A stretch of DNA of 6,590 bases from Cytophagaceae bacterium (GCA_016722655.1 JADKIR010000003.1:1-6590), one strand, 5' to 3'. Shown: positions 1 through 6,105, numbered from the stretch's first letter. Program-made: numbers and translations. The notes: generated by a model not told the origin, from the letters alone.

Positions 1-701
1 TTCATCTAAATAATGATACTTTTTAAAGGGTTTCCAAACTTCATCCTTATTGTTTGTGTTCCTGAATATTTCAAGTTTGATTTGTGGTCGTTTGTATTCG
101 TTTGGACAAAAAAAAACCTCTGTTCATCAGTATTGTAAATCCAATCAGGTTCCAACCATTCAATTATATCTGAATGACAAGCGACCGCAATAAACTTTTT
201 ATTCATTTTGCGTATTGCTTTCTGAATAGCAAATGAGCCAGTCTTTGCAACCTCACGATTAACTACACTTGTGAACTCATCAAAAACAACTATTTCTTTT
301 TCTTCTAATATTGACTTCGCTAAATCACATCGCATTTTTTCTCCATTACTTAAGACTGAATAAGGTTTGAGCCAACTTGGAGGACTGGCAAAACCAACAC
401 TTGTAAATGCTTTTGTAATTTCCTTTACGCTTTTTTCTTTTGGCATATCATCAATAACACTACTTTCTGAATAGTTCTGCTCAAAAATATAACCATCCTT
501 AAAAAGTTCTTTTGCTATTGTAGATTTTCCACTACCTGAACTACCAACGATTAAACCTACATTCCAATCTTTGTCTTCGATTTGAATATTACCCTTGAAT
601 TTTTCACAAACTTTATCAATAGATAAATCAAAGGCATTTAATACACTTGAAACTCTAAAAGTTTCTTTTGGTTCTGTCTTTTTTATTATTTCAAATTCCA
701 T
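1..701 (-). CDS. Phage ABC-type ATPase, 3' end outside window, one frameshift
   Basis: The ABC-type nucleotide-binding fold is clear: Walker A GSSGSGKST (residues 53-61), signature-like LSNGEKMR (117-124), Walker B EIVVFDEF (136-143) and H-loop ACHSD with His176. There is no membrane segment, so it is not a classical transporter subunit. The literal frame stops near base 6, but after the 9-base A run at 108-116 it becomes unlike protein. Adding one base there gives R-F-F-F-C-P-N-E-Y-K-R-P and then, downstream, K-D-E-V-W-K-P-F-K-K-Y-H-Y-L-D-E, open to the window edge. From memory, this motif is shared by Bacteroidota phage ATPases that carry an acetyltransferase-like (GNAT) domain beyond it; that domain would lie outside the window. 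It starts 2 bases after the ParB-domain gene stops, so the two are probably co-transcribed. The ATPase fold is certain; its biological role is unknown. Confidence 0.85.
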
Positions 702-703
702 AA

Positions 704-1255
704 TTACAAAGTTAATACCCTAACATTAAAACCATCCGCAATCATTTTATTGTACACTTGCTCTTGGTGTGTTTCGTCATTACAAGATATGATAACCTCA
801 AAAGTTTCTTTTAAATCTCCTGAAAGGTCTTTGTGTTCGGTTTCATTATTTACATCAAAACCGGGCAAATCCAGTCCCCACTCTTCCAACTTTTCCGCAT
901 CCCATTCGTTCGCGAGGTCATCCCAGGAATGCTCACCAAAAGCAACATTATCCTTTATCGTGTAAGCTCTCAGCTTATCAACGCTTGTTTCTTTTGGAAG
1001 TATTTTGGTCGGTACTTCTTTTACTCCAAGTTCTTTCAAAGCTCTTAATCTCATATTTCCACAAATAACGACTAATTCACCGTTATTATCGTAGGCTATA
1101 ACTTCCCGAAGTTGCAACATTTCAGGATCGTCTTGTAATGATTTTTTTAATTTAATAAACTTATCATCTTTCAAAATTCTTGGATTTTTTGGCAATCCTT
1201 CAATTTGTCCGGAATTGTTTTTTAAATCTTTTACTTTAACTAATTGAGTTTGCAT
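704..1255 (-). CDS. ParB/sulfiredoxin N-terminal domain protein
   Basis: This intact 183-residue protein has the ParB N-terminal (ParB/Srx-like) fold as a free-standing domain. The hallmark is the VVICGNMRLRALKELG segment, the equivalent of the GxxRxxA box of ParB-like nuclease domains, followed by KEVPTKILPKE. After it come IKDNVAFGEHSWDDLANEWD and EEWGLDLPGF, features I associate with phage ParB-like proteins. The C-terminus, DGFNVRVLTL, is also typical of this group. I place the start at MQTQLVKVKDL (ATG at 1253-1255) because that fits the family; a start four codons upstream at 1267 is also open. The gene overlaps the 3' end of the HNH gene by 20 bases and is followed after 2 bases by the ATPase gene. 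Related domains occur fused to phage DNA methyltransferases; no methylase is fused here. The activity (CTPase, nuclease or DNA binding) cannot be told from sequence. Confidence 0.85.
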   Translation of the reverse strand: MQTQLVKVKDLKNNSGQIEGLPKNPRILKDDKFIKLKKSLQDDPEMLQLREVIAYDNNGELVVICGNMRLRALKELGVKEVPTKILPKETSVDKLRAYTIKDNVAFGEHSWDDLANEWDAEKLEEWGLDLPGFDVNNETEHKDLSGDLKETFEVIISCNDETHQEQVYNKMIADGFNVRVLTL

Positions 1256-1835
1256 ATATATAATCAAATTTATCTAACCAATCGAATCTGTTTTTTTTAA
1301 TGGCAAACTCTTCTAAAGTATTTTGCCTTTTTTGTGAATTACAACTTTTGCAAGAATAAACTAAATTGTAAGTTTGATTGTCTCCAAGTTTTGAAACTGG
1401 AGTTAAATGTTCAATAGCTTTATAATTAGTTAAATCAGCTTCGCAAAAGAAACAATTATTATTTTGAAATTTTAAAGCATTTTTTAAAAAAAATATTGGC
1501 ATTTTTAATTTTAGCCCCAATTTTCTTTTATAAAAGGATTCTTTCATTCTTATTGATTCAGTTTCCTTTCCTCCTTTCCAGTTATAAAGATTTTTTCCTT
1601 TACATTTTTCTGAGTTTTTACGCCCCTGGCTTAATGCAAGTTTATGTTTTTCGGTCAATAAAATTCCTTTTAAACTTTTCTTAACCTTTATCGGCTTTTC
1701 CTTAATTAAGGATTTTGCATAGCATTCTTTTTTGCAGTATTTTGGTGTTCTTGTTTTGCAGTTTTTAGTACTTTGGAATTCAACGCCACAAGTTAAGCAG
1801 TTAAATTTTTGATTTTTTAATATCTCAGTACCCAT
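1236..1835 (-). CDS. HNH endonuclease with N-terminal zinc-finger-like region
   Basis: This intact 199-residue protein is a free-standing HNH nuclease of the homing-endonuclease kind. The N-terminus has four to five cysteines arranged C13-x2-C16 ... C34-x3-C38, a zinc-finger-like DNA-binding element. Residues about 57-89 (ending GKNLYNWKGG) resemble the NUMOD3-type DNA-binding repeats found in such enzymes. The catalytic domain has C128-x2-C131, then IEHLTPVSKLGDN with catalytic His143, Asn157 in the YNLVY segment, and C162-x2-C165-N, the full zinc-bracketed HNH set. The last 20 bases overlap the start of the ParB-domain gene, so the 3' end may mark the boundary of an insertion. It is preceded by an AT-rich inverted repeat and a terminator that separates it from the operon to its right. 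Its clean frame contrasts with most neighbours. Confidence 0.85.
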   Translation of the reverse strand: MGTEILKNQKFNCLTCGVEFQSTKNCKTRTPKYCKKECYAKSLIKEKPIKVKKSLKGILLTEKHKLALSQGRKNSEKCKGKNLYNWKGGKETESIRMKESFYKRKLGLKLKMPIFFLKNALKFQNNNCFFCEADLTNYKAIEHLTPVSKLGDNQTYNLVYSCKSCNSQKRQNTLEEFAIKKNRFDWLDKFDYIYANSIS

Positions 1836-1847
1836 AATTTTGATTTG

Positions 1848-1870
1848 TTAATTAAAAATGATTTAATTAA
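1848..1870. repeat. Perfect 9-bp inverted repeat upstream of HNH gene
   Basis: TTAATTAAA (1848-1856) and TTTAATTAA (1862-1870) form perfect 9-bp arms around 5 bases, 13 bases before the HNH start codon. It could be an operator or a weak hairpin in the leader. A second, weaker pair (ACCGA 1870-1874 and TCGGT 1888-1892) lies just beyond. No strong TAnnTTTG promoter element was found here, so its role is open. Confidence 0.4.
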
Positions 1871-1922
1871 CCGATTGATTTACCTATTCGGTCGGGTGTA
1901 AAATTATGAAAACTTTGTAAAT

Positions 1923-1952
1923 AAAAAAAACACCCTTAAAAAGAGTGCTTTT
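1923..1952 (-). terminator. Rho-independent terminator, leftward
   Basis: Read on the minus strand, CACTCTT-TTT-AAGGGTG forms a 7-bp stem with one G-T wobble and is followed by eight T residues. Flanking A and T runs can extend the stem. It closes the leftward operon of resolvase and small genes and separates it from the HNH/ParB/ATPase group. On the plus strand the same hairpin has a central mismatch and a weaker T tract. Confidence 0.75.
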
Positions 1953-1978
1953 AAATTAAACCCTAACCTATAAAAACT

Positions 1979-2026
1979 ATGACATTTTTTTTCAAAAGTA
2001 ACTCCGAGAATAAACCGGAGTTCTAA
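1979..2026 (+). other. Stem-loop overlapping a possible 15-codon ORF
   Basis: A 7-bp perfect stem, AACTCCG (2000-2006) with CGGAGTT (2016-2022) and a 9-base loop, lies in the non-coding gap between the tiny membrane gene and the terminator. It lacks an adjacent T run on either strand, so it is not a textbook terminator. On the plus strand an ATG at 1979, preceded by the leader-like ACCCTAACCTATAAAAACT, opens a 15-codon frame (MTFFFKSNSENKPEF) that covers the stem and stops at 2024-2026. This may be a structured RNA, a leader peptide or chance. The remainder of 1953-2117 shows no convincing gene. Confidence 0.3.
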
Positions 2027-2117
2027 ACCATTCCCATTAAAATAACTTGTTCTTCTACTTTTTGTTTAGATGTTTACAATTTATTTAGTCTTTAATGTTT
2101 TATTTCGGGAAAATACC

Positions 2118-2222
2118 TTACTGATGAAAAATCAATATCTGATTAATTTCATCCAAATTTAGCAACTGATAAACTACTATTACCAAAATTGCTATTAAAA
2201 TCTTTTTGTGTTGCTTTTTCAT
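2118..2222 (-). CDS. Tiny single-span membrane protein (34 aa)
   Basis: ATG at 2220-2222 lies 2 bases after the stop of the preceding gene, as expected for a co-transcribed pair. The product starts with a basic stretch (MKKQHKK) and continues with a hydrophobic helix (ILIAILVIVVYQLL), then NLDEINQILIFHQ. This fits a small inner-membrane protein with the basic N-terminus inside. One added T in the T run before the stop would extend it to about 2081 with a lysine-rich tail (VFSRNKTLKTK), so the true C-terminus is uncertain. Function is unknown. Confidence 0.55.
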   Translation of the reverse strand: MKKQHKKILIAILVIVVYQLLNLDEINQILIFHQ

Positions 2223-2224
2223 GA

Positions 2225-2483
2225 TTATTTTATAAAAGCCATTTTTGAATAATCAGTAAATCCACCACCTTTAATAATTGACTTTAATGCACCAGTTCTG
2301 CCAATAGGTTGTAAGGTAAAACAAATCCGTCTTTTTCTTCTCAAAGAAACAAGTCCAAAACCATTAACAGAAAGATACTTTCCATTCAAAAAGAACATAA
2401 GCGTTTTTTGCTTTGTTAAAAACTTTTTTGTTATTAACCTTAACAATTGATAATTGGCTATTTAAAAATTCTGTTTTTGTCAT
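2225..2483 (-). CDS. Hypothetical basic protein, about 85 aa, one frameshift
   Basis: The gene is not recognised. The start is placed at ATG 2481-2483 (MTKTEFLNSQLSIVKVNN), about 35 bases downstream of a TATATTTG promoter element. That frame dies soon after NAYVLF; removing one A from the forward run at 2388-2392 joins it to the frame that carries NGKYLSVNGFGLVSLRRKRR and ends GGGFTDYSKMAFIK at 2225. The reconstruction is 85 residues, strongly basic in the middle (LRRKRR), with several glycines and no membrane segment. The literal open frame begins inside, at 2446, but loses the natural N-terminus. It is followed after 2 bases by the tiny membrane gene. Its position beside the resolvase suggests an early phage gene, but no function can be assigned. 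Confidence 0.6.
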
Positions 2484-2517
2484 TGTCGTAAATGTTTATT
2501 TCTGATTGTTTGATGAA

Positions 2518-2525
2518 CAAATATA
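2518..2525 (-). promoter_or_regulatory. Bacteroidota-type -7 promoter element
   Basis: TATATTTG on the minus strand matches the Bacteroidota -7 consensus TAnnTTTG exactly. It would start transcription about 25-30 bases before the ATG at 2483. No good TTTG -33 element was found at the usual 19-21 base spacing, so the assignment rests on the -7 box and its position. Confidence 0.45.
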
Positions 2526-2574
2526 GCAGGTTATTTTGATATAAAAAATATTTTAACTTATTTTTCAAATTATT

Positions 2575-3005
2575 TTATCTCCCATACACAAGTAAACATG
2601 AGTCACGCATTTCGGAATTAGTTCTACCTTGATATTTTGTAATAGCTTTAAAGGTTTCTGCATTCACTTTTGATTTAGTTGGTTTTATCAAATGGTGCTT
2701 TAATCCTAAGTATTGGCACATTTCAACTATCTTTCTGCCAACTTCGTGATTGGCTCCTGTTCTTAATCCGATATTAGCGTTTATTGCTGCACTTCCATTT
2801 GTTACTTTATGCCAATTTGATTTATTAAGCCATCCGGCCTCAATAACTACTTCAATATCCAGAGTTTCACAATCTTTTAAAAATATAGTTTATCAAATAA
2901 CTCAAAAAACTTTAAGTTTAAAAGCTCAAAATTTGTTTTTGAATAATATAAACATACACCGGATTTATCAATATCTGGATCAACTCCTATATACAACTTT
3001 TGCAT
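2575..3005 (-). CDS. RuvC-like Holliday junction resolvase, one frameshift
   Basis: The reconstructed 143-residue product has the RNase H-like nuclease pattern of phage RuvC-type crossover junction endonucleases. It begins YIGVDPDIDKSG with catalytic Asp9, has VVIEAGW with acidic Glu56, then TGANHEVGRKIVEMC, HHLIKPTKSKV and NSEMRDSCLLVYGR with the final acidic Asp135. The literal frame starting at ATG 3003-3005 stops after LFDKLYF. Adding one base to the A run at 2879-2883 restores LKDCETLDIE and the rest to the stop at 2575-2577. It would cut four-way junctions formed by the RecT/exonuclease pathway or during replication and packaging. It is transcribed divergently from the exported-protein gene, sharing a 91-base AT-rich gap. 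A plus-strand open frame over 2750-3058 is only its shadow. Confidence 0.8.
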
Positions 3006-3096
3006 ATTTTAATTATTTTTTATTGAAATTTACTATTTTTCACTTAAAATTGTACTGAAATTTTTCAAAATTATTTTCAATTTAATTTTTATTGCA

Positions 3097-3557
3097 ATGA
3101 AAAAACTTATTTTATCCTTGATTTTTGGCTTATTTGCCTTTTTCGCTCTGCCTCCGGTTTCCGTTTATGCTCAAGCTCCTACCGGCCCTGTAATTACTTA
3201 TGTAAAAGTTGGTAATGCTTTGTCAACTCCAACTCATGCTGCAACTGATACGGTAACGAATACCAGCTAAATATCAATATGCGGTAGTCCAGGTGCAAAT
3301 CTTCATGTTACTTTTCAGTCCTTATTTACGAAAGTAAACCGGAACTCCTCCAGAACTGTGGCATTACAAGGGATCAATAGATGGGTTAAATTGGTCTGGA
3401 ACTATTGGAACTGCATTTACACTTACTGATGTCAGTACCCAGGTTGCCTCATTTGCTGTTGCCCCTTCCAGGTTATCAATGTTATCGAATTGTTGTAACT
3501 CCAACCGGCACGCAATCAAGCCGAATAGCTACAAAGGTATTGGTGCGGCGAAATTAA
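3097..3557 (+). CDS. Exported all-beta-looking protein, several frameshifts
   Basis: This is the only convincing plus-strand gene. It opens with a textbook type I signal peptide: MKKLILSLIFGLFAFFALPP then VSVYA, with likely cleavage at VYA|QAP. The literal frame stops at 3268-3270, but coherent peptide continues by hopping frames: KYQYAVV (3269-3289), PGANLHVTFQSLFTKV (3289-3336), TGTPP then TVALQG, SIDGLNW, IGTAFTLTDVSTQVASFAVA, and finally PGYQCYRIVVTPTGTQSS ... KVLVRRN ending at 3557. The reconstruction is about 150 residues, rich in Thr, Ser and Val, without cysteine pairs or lipobox, suggesting a secreted beta-sandwich domain. It resembles small exported proteins I recall from Bacteroidota phages, but I cannot name a family. 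Because it is divergent from its neighbours and has its own terminator, it is probably expressed separately from the lytic operon. At least five small indels are needed, more than for any neighbour of this size. Confidence 0.7.
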
Positions 3558-3585
3558 AAAAGCCATTTCCATTATTAAAATTTAA

Positions 3586-3616
3586 GAAAAAGCCTGGAAA
3601 ACTCCGGGCTTTTTTT
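3586..3616 (+). terminator. Strong Rho-independent terminator, likely bidirectional
   Basis: AGCCTGG (3591-3597) pairs with CCGGGCT (3604-3610) around a 6-base loop with one wobble, followed by a run of seven T (3610-3616). The A run before the stem can act as the T tract on the minus strand. It ends the exported-protein gene from the left and may also stop leftward transcripts from the gene at 3647-3984. Confidence 0.85.
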
Positions 3617-3646
3617 GCTATATCAAACTTACTACAAGTGATAACT

Positions 3647-3984
3647 TTAAAATGGCAAATCGTCCCCACATTCTAAACCTTTGCCTTTATTTTTATTTCT
3701 TTTGAAAAACATTTTTACCTGATAAGGGTAATAATATCTTATATGTCTCCAAAAAAACATTCCTAATCCAATAAAATTTCCATAATATCCATATTTGAAA
3801 TTTACCATATAAATTGTATTCAAAATCTGATATTTTAGCAAAATATACTTCCGGACAATGGTCCTTCAATTACTTTTACTTCAAATCCTTTATAAAAAGA
3901 AAAGAATATTGGATTTAAAACTACATCAAACTTCATTACCTTGTCTTTTGCTTTTATCCGTATTGGCAACCTTAAAACGTCCAT
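3647..3984 (-). CDS. Small protein with SSB-like C-terminal tip, frameshifted
   Basis: The N-terminus MDVLRLPIRIKAKDKVMKFD (ATG 3982-3984) continues through FEVKVIEGPLSGSIF and then hits a stop near the A run at 3840-3843. A one-base change there continues either as AKISDFEYNLYGKF or as LLKYQILNTIYMV; the end of the gene clearly uses the frame reading FFWRHIRYYYPYQVKMFFKR, then NKNKGKGLECGDDLPF and stop at 3647. The reconstruction is about 112 residues. Its last residues, DDLPF at the very C-terminus after a basic/glycine linker, match the acidic-hydrophobic tip by which bacterial single-strand binding proteins recruit repair enzymes (DDDLPF/DDDIPF). The body shows no obvious OB-fold signature, so I do not call it SSB. 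It follows the exonuclease by 38 bases in the same operon, consistent with a recombination role. Confidence 0.55.
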
Positions 3985-4022
3985 GATTATTTAAATTGAA
4001 AAATTAATGTTGTTAACTGCTT

Positions 4023-4901
4023 TTATGTTTGTTTAAAAATTTGGCCTAATCGCAAACATTCATTCCTTTGCTTTATTCTTTCAGAATCAAATGAATGAGG
4101 CACCAAATGCACCCTGTCCTGAATAGGAATTTCAACAAAGTCAATAAACCACTCGATATGAATACTGGCCGACTGTGTGCAATATTCTTCGAGTGCTTTT
4201 CTTGTAAAAATATGGTCAATGATAATTCTCTTGACTTCTGTAATTCTGGAATCCGGAATATTTCGGCATTGTCAAGGAACTGCATTTTATAATTCTTATT
4301 GGTAACTTCCTGGTTAATCAAATGAATTGGGGTATCTACCAATACATAAGCCAACAGTGCCTCATTTATTCCCCAAAGTTCCATGTAATTATCCAGCTGG
4401 CGAAAATAGAACTCTTCATTTGATTCGATAAGATGTTGACCAAATGTATTAAAATCCCAAGTCGATTTAATGTCAATAATCACTTTTTCAGACTTAATAT
4501 CTCTTTTGCCACGTACCCAATCATTTTGTTTTTCCTGTTGATCTGAAACAAGCCTAATATTCAATAATTCACTCAAAGTACCGCTTTCTTTTTCAACTAA
4601 AATACCTTTGTCAAAGTATTTATTTTCAAGTCTAAAATCACGGTTAAATTTTTTTGAGCAAATATATTTTTGTCAAAAGTTTTTGTGCCGTTGTAGAAAG
4701 TTCAAATTTTGTTGACTTCAAAAACTTGTATTCAAGTTCAATAAGTTTTTCAGCTTGTTTTTCTGTCAATGGCTTTCCGATACCTAAATTTCTTTCTCTG
4801 AATGATTCAAGTTCTGAAATTGTACTTTCAGAAAGTGGACGTGGAACGGTTACTAAATCGCCTTGGTAATGGCTTCTGAATATGAAGTTTGAAAAGTCCA
4901 T
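4023..4901 (-). CDS. PD-(D/E)XK phage exonuclease (RecB/Cas4-type), two frameshifts
   Basis: The reconstructed 292-residue protein carries the RecB/Cas4-type nuclease core: GKRDI with Asp134, VIIDIKSTWDF with Asp143 and Lys145, and RQLDNYMELWG with the Q168-x3-Y172 motif. Just before it is KYFDKGILVEKESGTL, supplying the upstream acidic residue. An N-terminal helical segment (LTEKQAEKLIELEYKFLKS) precedes the core; the C-terminal part reads IPDSRITEVKRIIIDH ... FVEIPIQDRVHLVPHSFD and ends at 4023. Joining these parts needs one base fewer in the 7-base run at 4649-4655 and one more near 4257-4262. I chose ATG 4899-4901 (MDFSNFIFRSHYQ), one base after the RecT stop, over an upstream start inside RecT. 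It probably resects double-stranded ends to give single strands for RecT. Fold assignment is firm; substrate polarity is not known. Confidence 0.85.
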
Positions 4902-4902
4902 T

Positions 4903-5667
4903 TTATAATTCTTTTTCTTTTTCGTTAAACATAATTTCAAAATCAGATTGTTGATTTTCCGATAGTTGTTTCCAAAGTATATTTACTTCTTCTTTAGTGG
5001 AGGCAATTTTTAACTTTTGCTCAATTTCTGATGCATCAAGTTCGACAATCCATGCCCGAAATCCGGCTCAATAACCATGCCCGGCCTTTTCCTGTTGCCT
5101 TACCTATAATTGTATCTACTGAAGTATAGAAATCCATTTTTATCGGTATTGGAATTGTTTCCTCCTTTGTTTCTCCGTTTAAGATCCATGATATTTTTAC
5201 ATCAACCGCAGCTGATGTATTATTTGGATTAATCCGTGGCAAGGAACATACAAGATTATAAGAAAGACCTTTGAAATTATTAAGTAAATATCCGCACCTT
5301 CTTTTGTTGGATACATATTTCCACCAATAATATTGAATTGATTATTTACAGGTTGTAATCCCATCAAAACGGCTTCAATTAAACAATTTTTAACTACTGG
5401 CTCTGGATAGCCCGGGCCTTTTGAATATCCACCTCCTTGCTGTTTTACAAGGTCTTTGTCAGTTTTAAATCCAAGCCTGTTGCCTTGCAGTGCCATTATT
5501 GGCTGCATATACTCTGGAGTTAGTAATTCGCTTAATTGGCTTATGGCATCGGCTACCAAATATGCTTTTTGAAATCCTTGAATTTTATCGCTACCAATAA
5601 CAGATAAAACATTATTATCCAGTTTTTTGGCAATTTCTATAAATTTTGAATCGCTTTGATTTTCCAT
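4903..5667 (-). CDS. recT: RecT-family single-strand annealing protein, disrupted
   Basis: The N-terminus MENQSDSKFIEIAKKLDNNV (ATG 5665-5667) leads into VVKNCLIEAVLMGLQPVNNQ and FNIIGGNMYPTKEG, the conserved RecT core in which a helix is followed by a glycine and an NQF strand. One base is missing near 5294-5296; restoring it gives GYLLNNFKGLSYNLVCSLPR, DVKISWILNGETKEETIPIP and YTSVDTIIGKATGKGRAW. There the gene carries an extra 25 bases flanked by a 9-base direct repeat; removing them lets RAW continue as IVELDASEIEQKLKIASTKE to ...FNEKEKEL and stop at 4903-4905. The corrected product is 246 residues, a usual RecT size. It anneals complementary single strands made by the adjacent exonuclease, the standard two-gene phage recombination pair. 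Confidence 0.85.
5050..5083. repeat. 9-bp direct repeat bounding a 25-bp insertion in recT
   Basis: CCATGCCCG occurs at 5050-5058 and again at 5075-5083. Deleting one 25-base unit (one repeat copy plus the 16 bases between) restores an uninterrupted RecT C-terminus. The rest of the unit does not repeat, so it is not a simple tandem duplication; it could be a small insertion with target duplication, a template slip, or an assembly join. Confidence 0.55.
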
Positions 5668-5686
5668 TATTGATTGTTTTGTTAAA

Positions 5687-5795
5687 TTATGATGCAATTT
5701 TATTATTAAGCCACCAAAGGCCAAATATTAAAACTAAGATTATTATAATCAATCTTAAAAGCTCTAATTAATGAACTGACTTGTGACTTACTCAT
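5687..5795 (-). CDS. Tiny single-span membrane protein (35 aa), one frameshift
   Basis: ATG at 5793-5795 overlaps the stop of the upstream gene (TATGAGTAA), a usual operon arrangement. The literal product MSKSQVSSLIRAF... ends at 5706. Dropping one base in the Arg-Ala-Phe region (about 5757-5763) instead gives MSKSQVSSLIRLLR followed by LIIIILVLIFGLWWLNNKIAS and a stop at 5687-5689. That is an ideal hydrophobic helix bounded by positive charges, far more protein-like, and it leaves a gap of about 20 bases before recT. I therefore call a membrane protein of unknown function. A literal upstream extension of recT through this region (from 5724) is its shadow. Confidence 0.5.
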
Positions 5796-6033
5796 AGATA
5801 ATCAGGTTAGTTGTTTGGAAAATTGTTTGCGTCTGTTTCGTTGTCAAAATCAAGTTATCGCCTCTCTGAATCCCTGATATTTGGCAATCACAGTCAGATT
5901 AGTAATTATTCCAGTCCGGCACCTATCTCCGGGTTCTTTATAAACCTCCATAATCTGCCAGTACCTTCCGGTGTATACCGTATTTCCCGGTTGTTGCTTG
6001 TCCCCGGAATTCTACCGCAAATGTTTCCTTCAT
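5788..6033 (-). CDS. Hypothetical protein, about 81 aa, two small frameshifts
   Basis: This is the first gene of the leftward recombination operon. The literal start MKETFAVEFRGQATTGKYGI (ATG 6031-6033) continues to VLADYGG and a stop. Removing one G there gives EVYKEPGDRCRTGIITNLTV, IAKYQGF, and adding one G after FRE gives GDNLILTTKQTQTIFQTTNL ending IIYE at 5788. The two corrections cancel, and the reconstructed product is 81 residues, without membrane segment or recognisable motif. The plus-strand open frame over 5811-6041 is its shadow. Its stop overlaps the start of the tiny membrane gene. I cannot assign a function; position suggests an early gene under the control region at 6073-6126. 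Confidence 0.5.
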
Positions 6034-6072
6034 TTGCCTAAATCTGCTTGAAAGTTGATTCTAATGTTTCAG

Positions 6073-6105
6073 TTTGGAATTTGAACTTTAATTGTCGTAT
6101 TTTTG
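6073..6105 (+). promoter_or_regulatory. Rightward Bacteroidota-type promoter candidate
   Basis: TTTG (6073-6076) and TATTTTTG (6098-6105) match the -33 and -7 consensus (TTTG and TAnnTTTG) with a 21-base spacer. It points away from the leftward operon. No clear plus-strand gene follows within the window, so the transcript may be short, antisense to the gene at 6280-6590, or belong to a gene too damaged to see. Confidence 0.4.

Noticed and set aside
1..701. ATPase as an ABC transporter or an OLD-type defence nuclease
   Set aside because: No permease gene or membrane segment, and no Toprim domain; context and the C-terminal motif fit the phage ATPase group.
750..1048. Two overlapping plus-strand open frames
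   Set aside because: Shadows of the intact ParB-domain gene.
1496..1684. Plus-strand open frame of 62 codons
   Set aside because: Shadow of the intact HNH gene; its hydrophobicity comes from reading lysine-rich codons backward.
1236..3005. HNH and RuvC-like nucleases in one window, suggesting an IscB/Cas9-like RNA-guided system
   Set aside because: They are separate genes in different transcription units; the RuvC-like protein is a short phage resolvase and the HNH protein has homing-type zinc fingers. No bridge helix, guide RNA or repeat array is seen.
2750..3058. Plus-strand open frame of 102 codons
   Set aside because: Lies antisense over the resolvase gene, whose conserved catalytic motifs are on the other strand; low-complexity tail.
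3479..3676. Plus-strand open frame of 65 codons
   Set aside because: Out-of-frame reading of the end of the exported-protein gene that runs through its terminator.
4095..4869. Plus-strand open frames over the exonuclease
   Set aside because: Antisense shadows; the minus strand carries the nuclease motifs and helical N-terminal segment.
5811..6041. Plus-strand open frame of 76 codons
   Set aside because: The minus strand can be rebuilt into a coherent hydrophilic protein with overlapping stop/start to the next gene; the plus frame has no promoter close by.
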